From contig NZ_QGEG01000002.1 in assembly GCF_003149745.1 (NCBI RefSeq), positions 868,001 to 932,000 of the forward strand: a stretch of DNA of 64,000 nucleotides, read 5' to 3'. The stretch is from Flagellimonas aquimarina (lineage in GTDB: Bacteria > Bacteroidota > Bacteroidia > Flavobacteriales > Flavobacteriaceae). This document shows, piece after piece, positions 1 to 8,694 of this stretch. The stretch's first letter is position 1; each line of letters starts with the position of its first letter. The notes beneath the pieces were generated by a model, which searched no databases, had not been told where the DNA came from, and was given only the letters and a program-made list of their open reading frames with translations. Position numbers and translations under genes: made by a program.

Positions 1-1276
1 CTGGAGCCAATCCTCTTTCTTTGTATGCTTTTGAAAACATTTTTCCAGGGACGACAAGTGCTAAATACTGATCGGATGCTGTAACGTTCAATGCTAGGCA
101 ACTTCCTACTGTACTTGCAAATAACCCAAAGGTTGTTTTTGCCATGCTAAGAAGCGATTTGGTAATGCGTTCTAAGGCTCCTATACCGTCCATAATACCG
201 CCAAAAACCATGGCGCAAACAATTAACCAAATAGTACCCAGCATTCCGGACATACCCCCAGATGAAAATAACTCATTCAATGCGGGATCATCAGTTGCAA
301 TATTGGTATCCACGGTTATGGCATTTAAAATACCCTTATATGCAGATTCAAAATTTAGAGTTGTACCGCCACCTATAGTAGTTACAATTTCTGGTTGAAA
401 AATTAAGGCAAATACTCCTCCCAAAAGCGTTCCTATTAACAAAGCTAGTAGCGGTGGCGCTTTTTTTACAATTAAAAAAATAACAACCAAAGGCACTATA
501 AAAAGCCAGCCGTTGATGTTGAAAGTTGCACCTATGTTTTTTAATATAGCATCTGTATCCGCAACTCCAGAAGAGTCTATCGTGAACCCCAAAATAATGA
601 AAACCAAAAAGGTGATACTGATAGTTGGTATTGTTGTCCATGTCATATATCGGATATGGGAGAATAAATCACCACCTGCCATCGCAGGTGCCAAATTAGT
701 GGTATCACTTAATGGCGACATTTTATCTCCAAAATAAGCACCGGACAATACAGCTCCAGCTGTCATACCCAAAGAAATGCCTAATGCATCCCCAATGCCT
801 ATCAACGCAATACCAACAGTGGCAGAGGTTGTCCAGCTGCTCCCTGTTGCAATGGAAATAATTGCACAAATAATTACACATGCTGCCAAGAAAATAGTTG
901 GATTTAATACTTGCAGGCCATAATAAATCATGGCAGGGATAATACCACTTACCAACCATGTTCCCGAAAGTGCTCCAACCATTAATAAAATGAGTAGTGC
1001 TCCAGTAGTGGATTTTACATTTTCCGCTACTTCAGAGATCATTTGCTTGTAAGAGACCTTGTTGAAAAAACCAACAATAGCAGCAACGGCACCTCCTAAT
1101 AATAGAATAAATTGATTAGAACCACTAAGTGCATCGTCCCCAAAAACATATACGTTGTATGCCAACATGCCCACCAAGGCAAAAACAGGGATAAGGGCTT
1201 CCCAAATATTCAGTTCTCTATTTTCAATGATATTTTCGTCTTCGCGATACTTGGCTTTCTTCTTCTTTTCAGACAT
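1..1276 (-). CDS. NhaC-family Na+/H+ antiporter-like transporter (C-terminus cut by window edge)
   Basis: Polytopic inner-membrane transporter of the NhaC family. The reading frame is open from an ATG at 1276 to the left edge, giving about 425 codons of an expected 450-500, so the C-terminus is missing. After a short charged N-terminus there are many hydrophobic segments. The family signature YFGDKMSPLSDTTNLAP is present, and MAGGDLFSHI follows it. The family exchanges Na+ and H+, but some members carry amino acids such as methionine or tyrosine. The gene starts 71 bp downstream of a methionine gamma-lyase-like gene on the same strand, so an amino-acid substrate is plausible here; that is inference from context. 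The family call is firm, the substrate is open. Confidence 0.88.
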   Translation of the reverse strand, partial: MSEKKKKAKYREDENIIENRELNIWEALIPVFALVGMLAYNVYVFGDDALSGSNQFILLLGGAVAAIVGFFNKVSYKQMISEVAENVKSTTGALLILLMVGALSGTWLVSGIIPAMIYYGLQVLNPTIFLAACVIICAIISIATGSSWTTSATVGIALIGIGDALGISLGMTAGAVLSGAYFGDKMSPLSDTTNLAPAMAGGDLFSHIRYMTWTTIPTISITFLVFIILGFTIDSSGVADTDAILKNIGATFNINGWLFIVPLVVIFLIVKKAPPLLALLIGTLLGGVFALIFQPEIVTTIGGGTTLNFESAYKGILNAITVDTNIATDDPALNELFSSGGMSGMLGTIWLIVCAMVFGGIMDGIGALERITKSLLSMAKTTFGLFASTVGSCLALNVTASDQYLALVVPGKMFSKAYKERGLAP

Positions 1277-1347
1277 TAATTGCAGTTTGGTAAAAGGTAA
1301 TATTACGATTTTGAAGTCTGTTCTCCAAACAAGTACTTTTAACCTTT

Positions 1348-2568
1348 CTAAACCAGAACTGCTTTTCTTGGTAGGATATCCAATTTCTCCATACACGAAC
1401 GCATTGCCAAATATGTCTTGTGAATGTCATTGTCCAAACCTATTGAAAAACGAATAAGTCCTTGAGATAATCCCAGCTCTTCCTGCTCTTCCATAGGAAT
1501 TTCTGAAGATGTGGATGTGCCCGGAGCGCTAAAAAGTGTTTTGTAAAAACCAAGACTTACGGCCAAGTATCCCAATTTCTCTTCTTGCATTAACTCCATT
1601 AGAGCGTTGGCGTTTTCTAGAGAACCCACATCCAAAGTCATTAACCCTCCAAAACCATATTCTGCATTCATCTGTTCTTTCATGGTGTCATGCCCAGGGT
1701 GACTTTCAAGGCCGGGGTATACTGCTTTTAGACCATCTTTTTCAAACGCTGTTGCTAGGTAATGCGCATTTTCACTGTGCTTTTTAATTCGGACATGTAA
1801 AGTCCTCATATTTTTTAATATTGAAGCGGCCCTAAGACTATCAAGTGTGCTTCCCAGTAACATTCCCGCACCGTCATTCACATCTTTTAAGCTAAGGCAG
1901 AAATCCGTGGAGGCACAAACCGCGCCAGCTACACAGTCGCTACTTCCATTTATGAATTTGGTAAGACTGTGGACAACAATGTCTGCGCCCAGTTTGGCTG
2001 CGTTTATATTCAATGGCGAAAAGGTATTGTCCACCACCAATGGAATTCCATGCTTTTTTGCCAACCTTGAAAGCGACTTAATATCCGCTACTTCCAGTAA
2101 CGGATTACTTACGGCTTCGCAATAGATCATTTTTGTTTTTGATGTAATGGACTTTTCAACAATTTCCAAATTCGTAATATCAATGAAGGAGGTAGAAATA
2201 TTGAATTTGTTCAAAAAGTTTTTCAGAAACGCATAGGTTCCTCCGTAGATGGTCCTACTGCATACAATGTGATCATTTGCGTTGCACAATTGCATAATTA
2301 CAGAGCTGATGGCGCCCATACCGCTTGCATATACATTTGCAGACTCTGTTCCTTCTAATTGTGCCAGGGCCTCACCTAAATATAGGTTAGAAGGGGAGGA
2401 GTGCCTGCTGTACAAATAGCAGCCCTCGGTATTTCCTTCAAAAGTATCGAACATTGTTTTTGCTGAAAGGAAGGTATAGGTTGATGAGTCGGAAATGGAA
2501 GGGTTGACCCCACCAAATTCTCCAAAATATTGCAAGTCCTGAATGTTATCTGATGCTTTGTAGTCCAT
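1348..2568 (-). CDS. Trans-sulfuration family PLP enzyme, probably methionine gamma-lyase-like
   Basis: Cytosolic PLP enzyme of the Cys/Met metabolism family (406 aa, normal length about 390-430). The phosphate and tetramer motif YSRHSSPS lies near residue 53, Asp180 would bind the pyridine nitrogen, and SLTK gives the Schiff-base Lys204. The segment YGGTYAFL (residues 108-115) resembles methionine gamma-lyase, but Gly110 stands where the well-studied lyases have a catalytic-site cysteine. Cystathionine gamma-synthase or gamma-lyase activity is therefore possible. It sits between a divergent Lrp/AsnC gene and a co-directional NhaC transporter, which suggests degradation of a sulfur amino acid rather than biosynthesis. 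Family certain; exact reaction uncertain. Confidence 0.85.
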   Translation of the reverse strand: MDYKASDNIQDLQYFGEFGGVNPSISDSSTYTFLSAKTMFDTFEGNTEGCYLYSRHSSPSNLYLGEALAQLEGTESANVYASGMGAISSVIMQLCNANDHIVCSRTIYGGTYAFLKNFLNKFNISTSFIDITNLEIVEKSITSKTKMIYCEAVSNPLLEVADIKSLSRLAKKHGIPLVVDNTFSPLNINAAKLGADIVVHSLTKFINGSSDCVAGAVCASTDFCLSLKDVNDGAGMLLGSTLDSLRAASILKNMRTLHVRIKKHSENAHYLATAFEKDGLKAVYPGLESHPGHDTMKEQMNAEYGFGGLMTLDVGSLENANALMELMQEEKLGYLAVSLGFYKTLFSAPGTSTSSEIPMEEQEELGLSQGLIRFSIGLDNDIHKTYLAMRSCMEKLDILPRKAVLV

Positions 2569-2674
2569 GTGAATACTTTTTAAGTAAAAGTACTTGTATG
2601 AAGAACAAAAGTCAACTATAATAGTAATAATTAGATTTTAAACTTATAATTTAAATAATTATAGATTTTTATTC

Positions 2675-2682
2675 TATTTTTG
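2675..2682 (+). promoter_or_regulatory. Candidate Bacteroidota -7 box (TATTTTTG) for the Lrp/AsnC gene
   Basis: TATTTTTG matches the TAnnTTTG -7 consensus of Bacteroidota and lies 36 bp before the ATG of the Lrp/AsnC gene. No clear TTTG -33 box is visible at the usual spacing. The divergent intergenic region is very AT-rich with small palindromes around 2640-2665, a likely place for autoregulatory Lrp binding. Confidence 0.45.
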
Positions 2683-2718
2683 ATGAAACAATAAGGTTTT
2701 TACCGAAAAATAGTCAGC

Positions 2719-3177
2719 ATGGAACTGGATGAAAAGGATAGGCAACTTGTAAAATTATTGCAAGAGGATTGTAAAAAAACCACAAAGGAATATGCGGATA
2801 ATCTACAATTATCCAAAACAGCGGTTTATGAGAGAATACGACGACTTGAACGCACAGGGGTCATTACCAACTATGTGGCTTTGGTGGACAAAGAAAAGGT
2901 AGAACGCGATTTTACCGTGTTGTGCCATATTAAATTGGTGCAGCATACCAAGGAAAATGTTCTTCGGTTTGAGCGAGAAATTCTAAAACTAGCGGAGGTT
3001 TCAGAATGTTTTCATGTAAGTGGTGACTATGACTATATATTAAAGGTAAGTGTGAAGAACATGAAAAATTACAGAGAGTTTATGGTTACAAAACTTACGG
3101 CTATAAACAACATAGGTAGCACGCAAAGTTCATTTTCCATCCGTGAGGTGAAGAACAGTCCTTCAGTTTATATTTAA
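2719..3177 (+). CDS. Lrp/AsnC-family transcriptional regulator
   Basis: DNA-binding regulator of the feast/famine family (152 aa, typical length). An N-terminal winged helix-turn-helix covers about residues 3-60 (LDEKDRQLVKLLQEDCKKTT, then an HTH with LSKTAVYERIRRLE). The C-terminal RAM/ligand domain follows (about 65-145), with VSGDYDYILKV, the usual effector-sensing strand. It is transcribed divergently from the methionine gamma-lyase-like gene over a 150 bp AT-rich gap, the classic arrangement for a local regulator that controls the neighbouring catabolic gene and its transporter in response to an amino acid. The target is inferred from position only. Confidence 0.9.
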   Translation: MELDEKDRQLVKLLQEDCKKTTKEYADNLQLSKTAVYERIRRLERTGVITNYVALVDKEKVERDFTVLCHIKLVQHTKENVLRFEREILKLAEVSECFHVSGDYDYILKVSVKNMKNYREFMVTKLTAINNIGSTQSSFSIREVKNSPSVYI

Positions 3178-3285
3178 GAAAGTTTAACGTAAAACGGTGT
3201 TAAAGGGAAGGCAATGTTGAGATGATATTCCTAATTTCTGTCCAAATCAAGAAACAAACAACAATCAAAAAACACCTTTTTACGA

Positions 3286-3675
3286 ATGAATTCCCGTACG
3301 CGAGTTTTTCTCACGGTGATGGCAACAATCATTGGCGGACTGTCTTTGATGCTTTACACCACAATTTCAAAAGATATTTTATTTGATAACCTCAGTTTTT
3401 GCAATTCTTCATCCCAAGAACTTGTTCTTGGGAGCATGTCACTGTTTACTTCTGCTATTTTGGCCGGATTTATTTCAACATTAATAGTGGTTAAAGATAA
3501 TTTTTTACCTCACTTTTTTATTTCACTTTTTATTGTTGCCAAAATGTCTTTTGCGGGAATTTGCGATCCATGGCATGGTCCGCTATGGTTTGAAACAGGA
3601 TTGAACCTGTCTCTTATCGGCGGTATTTGGTTGGGAAGGTATGGCGCTGTAAAATTTCCTTTGGCGCCTTTTTAA
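3286..3675 (+). CDS. Small integral membrane protein, function unknown
   Basis: A 129-residue protein with about four predicted membrane segments (near residues 8-26, 48-68, 74-92 and 105-120). I do not recognise the family. A conserved-looking CDPWHGPLW stretch lies in the loop before the last segment. It starts 108 bp after the Lrp/AsnC gene and its stop is only 6 bp from the stop of the convergent aldo/keto reductase, so it is probably a monocistronic gene or follows the regulator. No function is proposed. Confidence 0.6.
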   Translation: MNSRTRVFLTVMATIIGGLSLMLYTTISKDILFDNLSFCNSSSQELVLGSMSLFTSAILAGFISTLIVVKDNFLPHFFISLFIVAKMSFAGICDPWHGPLWFETGLNLSLIGGIWLGRYGAVKFPLAPF

Positions 3676-3681
3676 CTTAAA

Positions 3682-4611
3682 CTAGAGTGTTTTAAGGTGC
3701 GAAAGCATTTTTTTTCTAATACCACCATCGGGTATTTGGCCAAGGCCTGCACCCATATTGTCCATCATATGGTGTGGTTTTGAGGTGCCTGGAATTACAC
3801 AGGTCACATTTTCATTTGATAGAATGAATTTTAGAAAGTACTGCCCCCAGCTATTGATATTGTATTCTTTGGCCCATTGGGGAAGTTCTTTTCCTCTTAC
3901 CAACCTAAATAACGAACCACTTTCATAAGGTTGGTTTATGATTGTTGCGGTATTGTATTTTCTGGCCGTTTCAAATAATGAATTCTCCGCATGCCTTGAC
4001 CGGATGGAGTAGTTGAATTGAACAAAATCCGGTCTTTCAGACTTAATAATTTCTTCCAATGAGCTATGGGATGAGTCCACATAATGTGTAATGCCCCAAT
4101 AACGTATCTTTCTTTGTTCTTTCCAGTCTTTTAAAGTTTTTACATGGGTTTTCCAATCCGTTAGGTTATGAATCTGAATTAAATCCATTTTTGTTCGCTG
4201 CATTTTTCGCATGGAAGCTTCCATTTGTCGTATCCCAACTTGTTTGCCAGATGTCCAAACTTTGGTAGCATAAAACAGTTCATTCTTAAAACCCAGTTCA
4301 CTTGTTAAATCACCTACCACTTTTTCAGAACTACCGTACATAGGGGAGGAATCAATTACAGTACCACCAAAGCGGTACATTTCATTGAGTACCTGACTTA
4401 AAACTTTACGTTGTGCAGAAGAGTTTCCAACATCAAAAGTTTGCCATGTGCCAAGGCCAATAGCAGGTAATACCTCACCAGTAGATGGAATAGTTCTGGT
4501 AAGGATTTTATCGTTTGTTTTCAAGTGGTTTGCAAAAGATTGGAATGAAAGTCCAATTCCTGCCAATAAGGATATTTTTAGAGCTTCCCTACGATTATAC
4601 ATTGTCTTCAT
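3682..4611 (-). CDS. Aldo/keto reductase with Tat-like signal peptide
   Basis: NAD(P)H-dependent aldo/keto reductase, 309 aa from the ATG at 4611. The open frame extends further upstream, but this ATG forms an ATGA overlap with the stop of the preceding MFS gene, so translational coupling supports it. The N-terminus NRREALKISLLAGIG resembles a twin-arginine signal, suggesting export of the folded enzyme. The catalytic tetrad is visible: Asp in VIDSSPMYG with its Tyr, Lys in YATKVW, and His in LIQIHN. The TIM-barrel continues to a C-terminal NADP-binding region (CVIPGTSKPHH). Substrate unknown. Export is inference from the signal only. Confidence 0.85.
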   Translation of the reverse strand: MKTMYNRREALKISLLAGIGLSFQSFANHLKTNDKILTRTIPSTGEVLPAIGLGTWQTFDVGNSSAQRKVLSQVLNEMYRFGGTVIDSSPMYGSSEKVVGDLTSELGFKNELFYATKVWTSGKQVGIRQMEASMRKMQRTKMDLIQIHNLTDWKTHVKTLKDWKEQRKIRYWGITHYVDSSHSSLEEIIKSERPDFVQFNYSIRSRHAENSLFETARKYNTATIINQPYESGSLFRLVRGKELPQWAKEYNINSWGQYFLKFILSNENVTCVIPGTSKPHHMMDNMGAGLGQIPDGGIRKKMLSHLKTL

Positions 4612-5906
4612 ATCTTGTTGTTTAAAGTTAATACATTCTCCTTCTCTAGTTGCTGTTTTCCTAATCGATACCCTATAAAGCTCCACAAAAAGGAAATGGG
4701 TATGGCCAAGAATGCAATGGCGCCCAATCCCCATCCAATTGCGATTAATCCGGCAAAAAGCCAACCTACCAGGGCATCCCCTCCACGGTAAATTGCAGTA
4801 TCTATAAAGTTTTTGGCTTTGTACTTATCCTCAAAAGACGAAACTGTAAATAGAATTTCTTTGCTGGGACGTAACAGCATAAAATTTCCCGCTCTGTGTA
4901 TGACCATCAGCATAGCAATTACACTCAATGATGAATATAGCCCCAGTACAACCAACCCTATGCCCATGATAAATGGAATGGAAGCCAGAACCATGGACAA
5001 TCCAGACCTTTTTATAATACTTCCGGTAAAAAAGAATTGTCCTATAATCGCTATTGCGTTTACCTTAAAATCAATACTTGAAAAATAACGTATTCTGGCC
5101 GCGCTCTTGGTTAGCGCTTCTTCTACAATATGGGCCTGTTCAAAATAAAGAACAGTAGAAATAGAGGTATATAGGACAACAAAAGCAACAATGCCCAATA
5201 AATATGGCGATTTTGCAATATTTTGAACAGCTTCAAATAGTCTTGCAGCATTGACGGGTTTTGGCTGAACAAAGGTGTTAAAATGCTTTTTCTTACTGGA
5301 CAATTTAAGAATACCAAGAATACATAGAAGAGCAATTGTCAAAAACAGGGCGGCAACTAATAAAAGTATGCTTATGGAGAATCTTGAACTTAAATGATTT
5401 GCAATTATTGGTCCGGTTAGGGCGCCCAAACTTCCTCCTGATGCAATTATTCCAAAAAATCGTTTAGATGATTTGCTGGAGAATACATCTGCCATAAAAC
5501 TCCAAAACAAAGAAACTACGAATAGGTTAAAGACACTTAGCCAGATAAAAAACGAAACGGCAATGATTTTTGAAATGCCAAAAACTTCAAAAAGCAGATA
5601 AAACAGCAAAACATTTCCGATAAAGAACGAATATGAAAAAAGAAGCACCTTTTTTATTGAATTTCTGGATACCAGGAGACTGAATATTGGTACAATGCAT
5701 AGCATGGCAACAAATGTTCCAGTGAACAGCCATTGCATGTTTATGGCGCCATTTACAATACCCATCTCGTCCCGTAAAGGTCTTAAAATGAAATAGGAAC
5801 ATAGCAAACAGAAAAAATATAGAAAAGAGCTAGCAATAAGGCTTAACTCCTTATGGTTTGTTTGCTTTAGTAATTTAGATGTTGAAGTAGAAAAATATTG
5901 TCTCAT
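4608..5906 (-). CDS. MFS-type transporter (nucleotide-translocase-like N-terminus)
   Basis: Polytopic membrane carrier of 432 aa with about twelve hydrophobic segments, the size of a standard major facilitator. The first segment pair contains YFILRPLRDEMG, a pattern seen in bacterial MFS members that are distantly related to the ADP/ATP (TLC) carrier family. Cargo cannot be read from the sequence. Its last bases overlap the start of the Tat-type aldo/keto reductase (ATGA), so the two are co-translated and may act on a common compound. Confidence 0.8.
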   Translation of the reverse strand: MRQYFSTSTSKLLKQTNHKELSLIASSFLYFFCLLCSYFILRPLRDEMGIVNGAINMQWLFTGTFVAMLCIVPIFSLLVSRNSIKKVLLFSYSFFIGNVLLFYLLFEVFGISKIIAVSFFIWLSVFNLFVVSLFWSFMADVFSSKSSKRFFGIIASGGSLGALTGPIIANHLSSRFSISILLLVAALFLTIALLCILGILKLSSKKKHFNTFVQPKPVNAARLFEAVQNIAKSPYLLGIVAFVVLYTSISTVLYFEQAHIVEEALTKSAARIRYFSSIDFKVNAIAIIGQFFFTGSIIKRSGLSMVLASIPFIMGIGLVVLGLYSSLSVIAMLMVIHRAGNFMLLRPSKEILFTVSSFEDKYKAKNFIDTAIYRGGDALVGWLFAGLIAIGWGLGAIAFLAIPISFLWSFIGYRLGKQQLEKENVLTLNNKI

Positions 5907-6002
5907 GAAGCCTTAAACCCATTTTATTCAATAGCGAATATGAGAGTAAGTGCTTGTTTGCTCTTTTTTATTGGTGAATACGTCTGATGTATTTATAAAA
6001 GA

Positions 6003-7052
6003 CTAAATGGTAACATTGCTCTTCTGAAACTTTGTTGGAGTTGTTCTTACAAATTTTTTAAAGGCAATATTAAAAGAAGAAAGTGTATTGAATCCACAAT
6101 CATAGGCAATACTTGCAATTTTTGTGTTTCTGTAATTTGGATGTAATAGCTTTCTTTTGGCCTCTTCAATTCTATATCCATTTAAAAAATCAGGAAAACT
6201 TTTCCCTATGGTATTGTTCACAATATGAGAAACGAGATAAGCAGGTAATTTTGCTTGCTTTGCAACCCTGTTCAACGTGCACTCTGGGTCTAGATATAAT
6301 TTTTTATCCTGCATCAAGTATTCAAGGTGTTTTGCACTTTCATTGAGTTCTTTTTCTGTAAGCCTAATATTCTGGTGTTTTTTCGAGATTTCATGTTTTA
6401 ATAGAGAAGGGTTTTTGAACAAAAGAAAAGCCAGAAAGTAGATAAATGGAAGGTAGGCTATGGGCCCAAGTAAGTAGGGTGTCAGGCCTAAGATATAATT
6501 GGAAAAGTAAAGGAATTGCAACAAAGCGGTCGCAAAGACCAAGGTCGTTATCCAAACAATGGAAGTTCTGTCCATTGGCGATTGGTGCTTGTTGGATAAA
6601 AACCGCAATCCTAAAAGAATCAATGACAAAATACTGTAAACCACTTGCTGAAAAAGAAGGATGGAATACCCGCCAGAATACCAAAAATTGTTTAGTGACA
6701 GCGAGCTGATAAAAAAGAGCAGAAAAAAGCTAGGCACAAAATGTAAAAGATTTAATGCATGCCATTTTTTTGGAAATAGAAAGTAGAGGGTATAAAGAAA
6801 TAGCACAGGCCCTGAAATTGAATGCGCTGTAAAACCAAAATTAACAAGCCACAAGGGAGTAGAATCCAAATACACCCAAAGAATGGATTTGGCAAGGCGA
6901 AGCGTTATAGAGATGAAGAACAGAGAAAGTAAAAAGTTTCTAAAATCCTTTTTCCGTTCGTAAAAACTATAAAAGGCCATTAAAAAACTTTGGGCCGCCC
7001 CAATTCCTGCAATAAAGACCTCTATTTCTTTGTTTAATCGTATTGTTCGCAT
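6003..7052 (-). CDS. Membrane-anchored AraC-family transcriptional regulator
   Basis: 349 aa. The first 215 residues form about seven hydrophobic helices. After a linker, residues about 240-349 form an AraC-type double helix-turn-helix (ECTLNRVAKQAKLPAYLVSH and then IASIAYDCGFNTLSSFNIAF with KFVRTTPTKFQ). This membrane-sensor plus AraC layout is common in Flavobacteriia and suggests direct coupling of an envelope signal to transcription. The gene lies just upstream of the MFS/aldo-keto reductase pair on the same strand, with 96 bp between, and might control it; that is inference. Confidence 0.85.
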   Translation of the reverse strand: MRTIRLNKEIEVFIAGIGAAQSFLMAFYSFYERKKDFRNFLLSLFFISITLRLAKSILWVYLDSTPLWLVNFGFTAHSISGPVLFLYTLYFLFPKKWHALNLLHFVPSFFLLFFISSLSLNNFWYSGGYSILLFQQVVYSILSLILLGLRFLSNKHQSPMDRTSIVWITTLVFATALLQFLYFSNYILGLTPYLLGPIAYLPFIYFLAFLLFKNPSLLKHEISKKHQNIRLTEKELNESAKHLEYLMQDKKLYLDPECTLNRVAKQAKLPAYLVSHIVNNTIGKSFPDFLNGYRIEEAKRKLLHPNYRNTKIASIAYDCGFNTLSSFNIAFKKFVRTTPTKFQKSNVTI

Positions 7053-7183
7053 GAACTAAATATAACCAGAATTTGTTCGAATTTTACGAGAAATAAGATA
7101 ACCTTAACAGCAATCGCCCGTTATGGTAAAACTGATACAAAATCAAATCTAAAAAGAACAAAGCCTTTTCAGATAAACATTGT

Positions 7184-7191
7184 TATTTTTG
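7184..7191 (+). promoter_or_regulatory. Candidate -7 box (TATTTTTG) for dihydrolipoyl dehydrogenase gene
   Basis: TATTTTTG fits the Bacteroidota TAnnTTTG -7 consensus and lies 40 bp upstream of the ATG at 7232. A clear TTTG -33 element is not seen at the expected spacing, so the assignment is tentative. Confidence 0.45.
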
Positions 7192-7231
7192 TATTGATTA
7201 TCGAACTAAATAATATCCCTAAGATATAGAT

Positions 7232-8638
7232 ATGAATCAATATGATGTGGCCGTTATTGGCTCTGGACCTGGAGGCTATGTAGCGGCAATCCGCTGTGCG
7301 CAATTAGGAATGAAAACTGCAATTATTGAAAAGTATAGTACGTTGGGCGGCACCTGTCTTAACGTTGGCTGTATCCCTTCAAAAGCGCTTTTGGATTCTT
7401 CACATCATTATGAGGATGCCATAAAACATTTTGAAGAGCACGGAATTGATATTCCTGGTGAGGTCAAAGTGAATTTAAAACAGATGATTGCCAGAAAACA
7501 GGGTGTCGTTGACCAGACCACCAAAGGCATTCAATTTTTGATGGATAAAAACAAAATTGATGTCTACGAAGGTGTTGGAAGTTTTAAGGATGCCACGCAT
7601 ATCAATGTGGATAAGAACGATGGAAAGAAAGAAACCCTGGAAGCAAAACATACAATTATTGCTACGGGCTCCAAACCGTCAACACTTCCTTTCATTAAAA
7701 TTGACAAGGAACGCATTATAACTTCAACAGAAGCTTTAGAACTCAAAGAGATTCCAAAACATATGATTGTGATTGGGGGAGGGGTAATTGGACTGGAATT
7801 GGGACAAGTTTATAAGCGTATTGGTTCAGAAGTCACTGTTGTAGAATTCATGGACAGAATTATTCCGGGAATGGACGCAGGACTTTCCAAAGAATTGATG
7901 AGGGCGATGAAAAAACAGAAAGTAAAGTTCAACCTATCACATAAAGTTAAATCCGTGGAACGCAATGGAAATGAAGTTGTGGTAAAAGCAGATGACAAAA
8001 AAGGAAAAGAAGTGACCTTTACCGGGGACTACTGTTTGGTTTCTGTGGGGCGAAGACCTTATACGGACGGATTGAATGCTGAGGCTGCCGGGGTAAAATT
8101 GGATGACAGAGGTAAAGTTGAGGTCAATGACCATTTACAGACCAACGTTTCCAATATTTATGCCATAGGAGATGTAGTACGTGGCGCTATGTTGGCTCAT
8201 AAAGCCGAAGAAGAAGGCTCTATGGTTGCTGAATTGATAGCAGGGCAAAAACCTCATATTGACTACAATTTAATCCCTGGAGTTGTTTATACATGGCCAG
8301 AAGTTGCTGCAGTTGGTAAAACAGAAGAAGAACTGAAAGAGGCAGGAATTGAATACAAAGTAGGACAATTTCCTATGCGAGCACTGGGACGTGCTAGGGC
8401 CAGTATGGATATTGACGGCTTTGTAAAAATACTTGCAGATAAAACTACGGATGAGGTTTTGGGAGTTCATATGATTGGCGCCCGTTGTGCAGATTTAATT
8501 ACCGAAGGTGTTACCGCTATGGAATTTAGGGCTTCTGCCGAGGATATAGCTCGGATGAGCCACGCGCACCCTACTTATGCAGAAGCTGTTAAAGAAGCTG
8601 CCTTGGCAGCTACAGAGGACAGGGCGCTTCATATTTAG
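7232..8638 (+). CDS. lpdA: Dihydrolipoyl dehydrogenase (E3)
   Basis: FAD-dependent E3 component of 2-oxoacid dehydrogenase complexes and the glycine cleavage system. It reoxidises dihydrolipoamide with NAD+. 468 aa, the expected length. The order is an N-terminal FAD dinucleotide fold (GSGPGGYVAAI), the redox disulfide in GGTCLNVGCIPSK (Cys42 and Cys47), the NAD fold (VIGGGVIGLELG), a second FAD motif (NIYAIGDVV), and the C-terminal dimer interface with the catalytic His-Glu pair (HAHPTYAEAV). It has its own promoter and no partner subunits nearby, so it probably serves several complexes. Confidence 0.95.
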   Translation: MNQYDVAVIGSGPGGYVAAIRCAQLGMKTAIIEKYSTLGGTCLNVGCIPSKALLDSSHHYEDAIKHFEEHGIDIPGEVKVNLKQMIARKQGVVDQTTKGIQFLMDKNKIDVYEGVGSFKDATHINVDKNDGKKETLEAKHTIIATGSKPSTLPFIKIDKERIITSTEALELKEIPKHMIVIGGGVIGLELGQVYKRIGSEVTVVEFMDRIIPGMDAGLSKELMRAMKKQKVKFNLSHKVKSVERNGNEVVVKADDKKGKEVTFTGDYCLVSVGRRPYTDGLNAEAAGVKLDDRGKVEVNDHLQTNVSNIYAIGDVVRGAMLAHKAEEEGSMVAELIAGQKPHIDYNLIPGVVYTWPEVAAVGKTEEELKEAGIEYKVGQFPMRALGRARASMDIDGFVKILADKTTDEVLGVHMIGARCADLITEGVTAMEFRASAEDIARMSHAHPTYAEAVKEAALAATEDRALHI

Positions 8639-8649
8639 AAAAACAATGA

Positions 8650-8675
8650 GCCCTGGCTACCTAAATAGCCAGGGC
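8650..8675. terminator. Bidirectional hairpin between lpdA and the DUF3179 gene
   Basis: Perfect 10-bp stem (8650-8659 with 8666-8675) and a 6-nt loop, 11 bp after the lpdA stop and in the gap between convergent genes. The minus-strand reading is followed by a T-rich stretch; the plus-strand reading has only a weak pyrimidine tail. Confidence 0.75.
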
Positions 8676-8694
8676 CCTCCTCTTCATAGCATCC

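Noticed and set aside
348..959. Open frames of 70-100 codons on both strands inside the first 1.2 kb.
   Set aside because: They overlap the long NhaC frame on the minus strand, which carries the family signature; the others look like shadows.
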